Source: Geomonas propionica (GTDB lineage Bacteria > Desulfobacterota > Desulfuromonadia > Geobacterales > Geobacteraceae). From it: a DNA stretch of 64,000 nt. Within the stretch, counting starts at the first letter, position 1; the number at the start of each line of letters is the position of its first letter. A model generated the notes under the pieces. That model made no database searches, was not told where the DNA came from, and was given only the letters and a program-made list of their open reading frames with translations. Shown here one piece after another: positions 58,685 through 64,000 of the stretch. The stretch spans positions 202,650 to 266,649 of the forward strand of contig NZ_JAEMHK010000007.1 of the NCBI RefSeq assembly GCF_016458235.1, read 5' to 3'. Position numbers and translations under genes: made by a program.

Positions 58685-61648
58685 TCAGGCGGTGAAGTTG
58701 CGGGCGATGTGCAGCCTCAGGATGTCCTCGAACTCGGTCTCCTGGTCGCCGCGGTACACCATGGAGGAGCCCAGTTCCGCGGCCAGGATGGCGCACAGGT
58801 ACTTCTGGGGCAGGTTCCCGATCCTGCGCCGGTAGAGCGCCTTCTCCGCCACCAGCGCGGGGAGGTGCGCCAGGACGACCCGGCGAAACGGCGCCTGTCC
58901 CAGAAGCTCCGGCCTGCCCTGGAAGAAGCGGAACAGGCGCGCGTAGTGACCGTTGATCTCGGTGCTGATGGCGTCGGAGATCTCGGTGCAGGGAAGGTTG
59001 GGGCTCTGGCGGTGGCGCTTGAGGATCAGCCGCGCCTCGTCGGCGGCCCGTTTCTCCAGGATGGAGATCACGCCGGCCACGTACTCCTCTTTCTCGGCCA
59101 GGAACTCGCTGTCCTTCATGAGCAGGTTGGCGATGATCTCGTAGGAGGAGGAGATCACGCCGCACTTGTTGGCCGAGGCGTCGCGCATGATGATGACGCC
59201 GCGCTTTTGCAGCAGGGTCCGCGCCTGCGGGGTGATGAAGGAGTTGGCCCCCTCGATGATGGCGCGCGCCGACGGCGTGCCGTCGGGGAGGAAGAAGCGC
59301 TCCCAGTTGCCGGCGTCGATGGTTTCCGGGCGGCCGCCGCCGGGGATGAAGAGGTCGGCCTCGGTGGTGAAGACCACGTCCCCGAACTCGCGCGAGAACT
59401 CGTCGATGGAGATCCACTGCTCGGCGAGGCCGTCGCTCCCCATGGTCACCTTGCGGTACAGGGTCTTCAGCCCCTCGGTACGGCTGCCGCTTCTAAAGAG
59501 CATGAAGCCCCCCTCGTGCAGCGCCTGCGGGTCGAAGCCGTCCAGGTCCTCCTTCAGGATGATGCGGGACAGCTCGCCGTGGCGCGCGCCCAGCGGGTCG
59601 AACAGTGCCGCAGTGCCGTCCAGGATCAGGCGGACCTGCATCCTCGGGTAGCGCTCCAGCATGATGCGCATGGCGTTGCCCGCCACGTCCCCGTTGGGGC
59701 CGCCGGTGAACTTCACGCTGAAGGCGTCGTGCACCATGTCGATGCCCAGGTCCGCCATGGTGATCTCGGCGAAGCGGACCACGCCGGTCGAGGTGACCCC
59801 GAACTCCTTGTGGTTGATCCCCACGTTCTTGCTGGACATGATGCCGATGCCCAAGAGGTAGCCGCGTTCTTTGGAGATGCGGGCGATGCTCTCGATCATG
59901 GCGTCGTGCATGTTCTCGTCCGGTCCGAGTTCGATCGGCTCGTCCTCGCGGTAGTAGTCCACCACCGCCGGGAGCCTGGCCACGCCCTGGTCGGTGACGA
60001 AGATGTCCAAAAAGGCGTTGGCGACGCCGTACTGCAGCTTGTACAGGCGTAAGAGCTCCTGGTCGCGCTCGCCGGTTCTCTGCAGGTCTCCCGCGTCGAG
60101 GATCAGCACCAGCTTCGAGCCCCCCTCGTAGATGTCCTTGTTCTTCAGGTGCTGGGTGTGGGCGAGGACGAAGTTCTCGCGGAAGATGGTGTTGGCGTTG
60201 GTGATGAAGTCGTCGCCGTTTCTGGCGATGACGGTGCGCCAGCCGCCGCGCGCGATGTCAGAGAAGCCGATGTGGTAGCCGAACCCGAAGCGGCTGAAGA
60301 AGAAGGTGACCCGGAAGGGGAGGGCGGAGGGGAGGTCGGCGGTGAAGTCGCTCCCGAGTTCGGTCAGGTAGGAGGGGGCGAGCCGGAAGGCGAGCGCCTG
60401 CTTCTCAAGGACGTAGAAGTTGGTCTTCAGGGTGTGCTTGATGAAGATGAGGCAGCAGCGGAAGATGGCGCGGCGCACCTCGTCGAGATACCGGTGCCCG
60501 GTGTTGTAGTCGGAGACCACCCGCTCGGTCTCCTCCAGCTTGGCCGCGTAGCGGGCCTCGCGCTCGGCCACGGCGGGGTCGAAGCGGACCGCGAACAGCT
60601 CGGCCAGTTGCAGGGCGATCTCCGGGTGCGAGAAAAAAGCGCTCTTCACGTCGTCCAGGCCGAAGCGGTCCGGCTGGTTGTGCGCCAGGTTGGTGTGGGT
60701 GAAGGCGATGAAGGCGTTGATGAGCGACCCCTCCCTGCCGCTGAAGGTTCCCTTGGTGACGAATTCGCGGCAGGCGTTCGATGTGGTGGCGAGGATCTGG
60801 GTGTTGCACAGTTCGTCCTGGAGGCGGCTGAACAGTTCGCTGCCGCGGGAGAGCACGTGGCCGTCGCGGCGGCGCACGTAGAAGGTCCCCAGGAAGTAGG
60901 GGTGGGTGCCGTTGGAGATGGTGAGGCAGTAGGCGCGGTTGACGCCGAGGTCGAGGCGGTTGAAGACCTCCATTACCTGGAGCAGGAAGTCGTGTTGCGG
61001 CGGGTTGCCCACCGCGAAGTGGATGCGCGATTCACGCCCCCCCTCCATCTCCTCGACGTCCAGGTAGAGCCCGCCCGCCTTGACACCCTTCTGGTACAGG
61101 TTGAGCACCTGGGCCACCCGCTCCGGCCAGGCCATGCGCACGTATTTCTCGTTGTTCAGCCAGAGCATGCGCAAGAGGCGATCCAGTTCGGACATGACGA
61201 AGTCCGGGTAGCTCTGACGCAGCGAGGAGGCGATCTTGGCGCGGATCCCCGCAGGGATGACCACGTCGCCCCCTTCCTGGATCTCCTTGGTGCTCTTTCT
61301 GTCGAACTCGAAGCGCTGGATTTCCAGGGTGCGGTCGCTGCCGGGGAGCGGGCTTTCCGAGTGGGCGATCATGGCGTAGGAGATCTCACGTTCCGGGATG
61401 CGGCGCAGCGTGTCGTAGAGCGAGCCCGGCACGTTGGGGAGCGCCTGGATCAGGCACTTGTCGCGGTCCGAGAGCACCAGGCGCCGGTTGCCGGCGAGGC
61501 TCCCCATCTCTCGCTCCAGCATGGCCATCGCCTCGGGTTCGTCCTTCATGGCGATGAAGAAATAGGGGGGGAACTGCTCCATGAGCCAGTTGCGGTTCTC
61601 CATAGTGGCGGCGCTCAGTCTCTTCAATGCGGCGGTATTTGTTTTCAT
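58685..61648 (-). CDS. gdh: NAD-dependent glutamate dehydrogenase, large (about 110 kDa) type
   Basis: A 987-residue enzyme that deaminates glutamate to 2-oxoglutarate with NAD+. The central catalytic block shows FGYHIGFSDIARGGWRTV, KNKDIYEGGSKLVLIL and the nucleotide-binding region STGVVRFAEITMADLG and FTGGPNGDVAGNAMR; then IIEGANSFITPQARTLL and SANKCGVISSSYEI. It is shorter than the 1600-residue proteobacterial L-GDH and fits the 115-kDa class with a long N-terminal regulatory part. It is monocistronic, with Dcu carrier and repeats upstream. The ATG at 61648 has GGGAG about 12 bases 5'. Confidence 0.9.
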   Translation of the reverse strand: MKTNTAALKRLSAATMENRNWLMEQFPPYFFIAMKDEPEAMAMLEREMGSLAGNRRLVLSDRDKCLIQALPNVPGSLYDTLRRIPEREISYAMIAHSESPLPGSDRTLEIQRFEFDRKSTKEIQEGGDVVIPAGIRAKIASSLRQSYPDFVMSELDRLLRMLWLNNEKYVRMAWPERVAQVLNLYQKGVKAGGLYLDVEEMEGGRESRIHFAVGNPPQHDFLLQVMEVFNRLDLGVNRAYCLTISNGTHPYFLGTFYVRRRDGHVLSRGSELFSRLQDELCNTQILATTSNACREFVTKGTFSGREGSLINAFIAFTHTNLAHNQPDRFGLDDVKSAFFSHPEIALQLAELFAVRFDPAVAEREARYAAKLEETERVVSDYNTGHRYLDEVRRAIFRCCLIFIKHTLKTNFYVLEKQALAFRLAPSYLTELGSDFTADLPSALPFRVTFFFSRFGFGYHIGFSDIARGGWRTVIARNGDDFITNANTIFRENFVLAHTQHLKNKDIYEGGSKLVLILDAGDLQRTGERDQELLRLYKLQYGVANAFLDIFVTDQGVARLPAVVDYYREDEPIELGPDENMHDAMIESIARISKERGYLLGIGIMSSKNVGINHKEFGVTSTGVVRFAEITMADLGIDMVHDAFSVKFTGGPNGDVAGNAMRIMLERYPRMQVRLILDGTAALFDPLGARHGELSRIILKEDLDGFDPQALHEGGFMLFRSGSRTEGLKTLYRKVTMGSDGLAEQWISIDEFSREFGDVVFTTEADLFIPGGGRPETIDAGNWERFFLPDGTPSARAIIEGANSFITPQARTLLQKRGVIIMRDASANKCGVISSSYEIIANLLMKDSEFLAEKEEYVAGVISILEKRAADEARLILKRHRQSPNLPCTEISDAISTEINGHYARLFRFFQGRPELLGQAPFRRVVLAHLPALVAEKALYRRRIGNLPQKYLCAILAAELGSSMVYRGDQETEFEDILRLHIARNFTA

Positions 61649-61698
61649 TGTTTTGTTACTCCCTTGAAAGGAAATTGTTTTTATAGTGTCTATCCATG

Positions 61699-61790
61699 CC
61701 CCCTCTCCCTCCGGGAGAGGGTCGGGGTGAGGGCGCCTATGGCATCACCCTCACCCGGCCTACGGCCACCCTCTCCCGGGGGGCGAGGGG
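61699..61790. repeat. Inverted pair of REP-like palindromes
   Basis: CCCTCTCCCTCCGGGAGAGG... (61699-61734) and the inverted CACCCTCACCC...CTCTCCCGGGGG copy (61746-61790) lie between gdh and the Dcu carrier. Confidence 0.75.
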
Positions 61791-61819
61791 AATGGGGAGG
61801 GAGCGTAGCGGTTGCTTCC

Positions 61820-63460
61820 CTAGAACATCAGCTTCACCAGCAGGAACCCGATCCCGATGGACGAGAAGGTGGCCACCAGCCCCGGGATCATGAAGCTGTG
61901 GTTCAGGACGTAGCGCCCGATGCCGGTGGTGCCGGTGCGGTCGAAGTTGATGGCGGCGACCACGGTCGGGTAGTTGGGGATGAAGAAGTAGCCGTTCACC
62001 GCCGGGAACATGGCGATCAGGAACGGTGCCGGGATGCCCAGGCTGATCCCCAGCGGCATGAGCGCGCGGACCGTAGCGGCCTGGCTGTAGAGCAGGATGG
62101 AGAGGACGAAGAGCGCGAAGGCGAACAGCCACGGGGCGGTGGTGACCATCCCCTTGATGGAGCCGCTCAACAGATCCATGTTCCCCTGGAAGAAGGTGTC
62201 GCCCATCCAGGCGATGCCGAAGATGGCGATGACGGCCTGGATGCCGGCGATGAAGACGCTCCCCTCGACCACGCGGGAGACCTTCACCTTGCACAGAAGC
62301 AGCATGAGTGCGGCGATGGTCAGCATGACGATCTCGATCACGTGCGGCATCCCCATTTTCTCCTTGTTCTGGGCGGGGCGCTTGTCGTCGAATTTCACGA
62401 TGTGGTAGCCGAACGGGCTCTTGATCACTTCGGTCAGGTCGCCCGGCTTCTTAAGTTTGGCGCAGGCCTTCTCGAATTCGGGGATCATCTTCCCCTTGGC
62501 CTGCCAGCCGAGGTCGCCGCCGGTCGCCGCACTGGCATCGATGGAGCACTGTTTGGCGACGTCGGAGAAGTTGCCGCCGGATTTCAGTTGTGCCAGCACC
62601 TGCTTGGCCTCGGCCTCGCTCTTCACCACGATGTGGCTGACGCGGGTGTCGCTCCCCACGCTCCACTCGGGGCGCATCTGCGGGAAGGAGCCGAAGAGGA
62701 CCACCAGGATGGTGCCCACCAGGAACAGGGCCACCGCCACCTTGGCGCTCGCCGGCGTGTTGCGGATCGCCTCGTTCACCTTGGCGCTGTCCGCCTGGGC
62801 GTTGCGCGGCGGCGGGACCAGTCCGTCCTTGAGGCGCTGCTGGTATTCCGGGTCCTGGTCCAGGTTCTTGCCCATCTTGTTGGAGACGAAGGCGGCGATG
62901 AGGACGCCGATCAGGGTGGAGGGGATACAGACCTTGAGGATGTCGATCAGTTCCACGTTGAAGCCGAACTTTGCGGCCGAGCCGCCGAGAAGCCCCAAGA
63001 GCGCCACGGTCGCGGCGGCGATGGGGCTCGCGGTGATGGCCTGTTGCGAGGCGATTACCGAGATCGACATGGGGCGTTCCGGGCGGACGCCGGTTTCGCG
63101 CGCCACCTCGGCGATCACCGGGAGCACCGAGTAGGCGACGTGGCCGGTCCCCGCGAACAGGGTGAAGAAGTAGGTGACCATCGGTCCCAAGAAGGTGATC
63201 CGATCCGGGTTGTTCCTGAGGATCCTTTCCGCCAGTGAGACCAGGTAATCCAGCCCGCCCGCCGCCTGCAGCACGCCGGCGGCCGTTACCACCGCAGCGA
63301 TCATCAGCATCACGTCGATGGGGGGCGCGGTCGGTTGCAGGTGGAACAGGAAGGTGAGGACCGCGAGGCCCAGGCCCCCCATGACGCCCAGCCCGATGCC
63401 GCCCAGCCGGGCTCCGACGAAGATAGCTGCCAGTACCACTACGAACTCTAGCCAGAACAT
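61820..63460 (-). CDS. dcuB: Anaerobic C4-dicarboxylate carrier (Dcu family) with inserted parvulin domain
   Basis: A 546-residue carrier for fumarate/succinate exchange. The Dcu core is normal on both sides: FWLEFVVVLAAIFVGARLGGIGLG, MVTYFFTLFAGTGHVAYSVLPVI and ASQQAITASPIAAATVAL; then SILLYSQAATVRALMPLG and PAVNGYFFIPNYPTVVAAI. Between two membrane helices, residues 271-363 form a PpiC/parvulin isomerase domain: DTRVSHIVVKSEAEAKQVL, CSIDASAATGGDLGW, FGYHIVKFDDKRPA. Removing it leaves about 450 residues, the usual Dcu length. By topology the insert probably faces one side of the inner membrane as a loop. ATG 63460 (GGGGAG) starts the first helix. Confidence 0.9.
   Translation of the reverse strand: MFWLEFVVVLAAIFVGARLGGIGLGVMGGLGLAVLTFLFHLQPTAPPIDVMLMIAAVVTAAGVLQAAGGLDYLVSLAERILRNNPDRITFLGPMVTYFFTLFAGTGHVAYSVLPVIAEVARETGVRPERPMSISVIASQQAITASPIAAATVALLGLLGGSAAKFGFNVELIDILKVCIPSTLIGVLIAAFVSNKMGKNLDQDPEYQQRLKDGLVPPPRNAQADSAKVNEAIRNTPASAKVAVALFLVGTILVVLFGSFPQMRPEWSVGSDTRVSHIVVKSEAEAKQVLAQLKSGGNFSDVAKQCSIDASAATGGDLGWQAKGKMIPEFEKACAKLKKPGDLTEVIKSPFGYHIVKFDDKRPAQNKEKMGMPHVIEIVMLTIAALMLLLCKVKVSRVVEGSVFIAGIQAVIAIFGIAWMGDTFFQGNMDLLSGSIKGMVTTAPWLFAFALFVLSILLYSQAATVRALMPLGISLGIPAPFLIAMFPAVNGYFFIPNYPTVVAAINFDRTGTTGIGRYVLNHSFMIPGLVATFSSIGIGFLLVKLMF
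62372..62650 (-). other. Parvulin (PpiC-type) domain segment inside the Dcu carrier gene
   Basis: This part encodes residues 271-363 of the carrier. Parvulin marks in order: SHIVVK (first strand), EAKQVLAQLKSGGNFSDVA, the CSIDAS turn, GGDLGW, EFEKACAKLKKPGDLTE and FGYHIVKF. The frame is continuous, so this is one gene rather than two joined by error. Confidence 0.85.
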
Positions 63461-63502
63461 GATGTTTCTCCCCTCTGAGATGGTCGGCGACGTGTCGCCC
63501 AT

Positions 63503-63760
63503 GACCGGTACATAGCATCGGCGATGCCAAGAGGGTTGCAGAGAAGGAAATGGTGTGGAATCGGGACGTTATGGTGGCGAAGCAAGGGTTCTGCTTCTCA
63601 TGAGGGGTATGCCGCAGGGAATAGGGAAGGAGGTACAAGCGAAGAATGGTACGAAAGTACGGTCAGTTAGGAGAATGTATGACAACCGTTATACTATGCC
63701 CCCGGGAATACCCCTTTTCTTAGCCTCGTTCAGCGAGGCAGGGGCACGTTGACTGGTTGG
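63503..63760. other. Non-coding stretch upstream of the Dcu carrier
   Basis: No convincing gene, RNA or operator is seen. It should hold the carrier's promoter on the minus strand, but no clear -35/-10 pair was found. Confidence 0.4.
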
Positions 63761-63766
63761 CTTCCC

Positions 63767-63880
63767 TCGCCCTGTGGGAGAGGGTGCCCGGAGGGCGGGT
63801 GAGGGGGGGGCCACGAAGGGATAGCGGCGCAGATGGCGATGCCCTCACCCCCGCCCCTCTCCCGGAGGGAGAGGGGACAA
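63767..63880. repeat. Inverted pair of REP-like palindromes
   Basis: CCCTCGCCCTGTGGGAGAGG... (63767-63807) and an inverted copy GCCCTCACCCCCGCCCCTCT... (63840-63880) surround about 32 bases. Confidence 0.75.
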
Positions 63881-63983
63881 GGGAAGAACTGCGAAGGAGG
63901 GACAGGGGGGGATTTGCCTTCTCTTGAGCTATCTTCACTTTTGAGGACACACCATATATCCTAACGGACCAGGAGGGTGTGTC

Positions 63984-64000
63984 ATGAGATCGAATCGCAA
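63984..64000 (+). CDS. Start of an unidentified gene (cut by window edge)
   Basis: AGGAGGGTG is followed at normal distance by ATG 63984 and five codons (MRSNR) before the window ends. Too short to identify. Confidence 0.45.

Noticed and set aside
59700..63238. Long plus-strand frames opposite gdh and the Dcu carrier
   Set aside because: Antisense to well-supported genes; no motif or start signal.

Overview
The window (about 62% G+C by eye) looks like chromosomal DNA of a Geobacteraceae bacterium (Geobacter, Citrifermentans or Geomonas type). This is inferred from the gene content: a tungsten-type aldehyde:ferredoxin oxidoreductase with its own cofactor genes, an ETF with a NarI-like membrane FeS oxidoreductase (ETF:menaquinone oxidoreductase type), a periplasmic NiFe uptake hydrogenase in S-L-B order, PilY1, a Dcu-type C4-dicarboxylate carrier, a large NAD-dependent glutamate dehydrogenase, and intergenic DNA rich in short repeats. 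I see no tRNA, rRNA, CRISPR array, insertion sequence or prophage.

Regions. 1-5.9 kb: the 5' end of ligA, a Rep-type helicase, an exported peroxiredoxin, a cyclophilin, a cohesin-like lipoprotein and metK. 6-12.1 kb: a two-component pair, a nitronate monooxygenase, sahR with ahcY, and a 29-residue membrane peptide gene. Together with metK this covers SAM synthesis, SAH removal and an SAH-sensing regulator. 12.2-20.1 kb: moeA, hesA-like, moaD-like, AOR and Fe-alcohol dehydrogenase genes on the minus strand, divergent from moaA, a MOSC gene and a small RHH gene. Sigma-54-like promoters face outward from a shared palindrome, and a possible Moco/Tuco riboswitch precedes AOR. 20.2-24.7 kb: etfB, etfA and the membrane oxidoreductase, an electron path from acyl-CoA dehydrogenases to menaquinone.

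24.8-34.8 kb: a radical SAM/SPASM protein (possibly a metalloenzyme maturase), a MoxR/VWA operon, a YtxH-like protein, a ferredoxin, a truncated L,D-transpeptidase-type gene and hyaSLB. 35-49.5 kb is a cell-envelope region: pilY1 coupled to a giant delta-60/MBG/dockerin protein, an L,D-transpeptidase/M15-peptidase fusion lipoprotein, flgM, a small rhodanese operon and a two-domain OmpA protein. 49.7-64 kb: aldo/keto reductase, transketolase, a frameshifted transaldolase, a J-domain protein, a hybrid kinase with cheD, glutamate dehydrogenase and a Dcu carrier.

The most unusual points are two chimeric membrane proteins: a Dcu carrier with a parvulin domain inserted mid-chain, and a hydrogenase cytochrome b whose N-terminal 150 residues resemble the nucleotide-binding domain of P-type H+-ATPases. 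Next come the divergent sigma-54-type tungstoenzyme control region and several families of intergenic repeats, many as inverted pairs. Function calls rest on motif recognition by eye; no database search was run.
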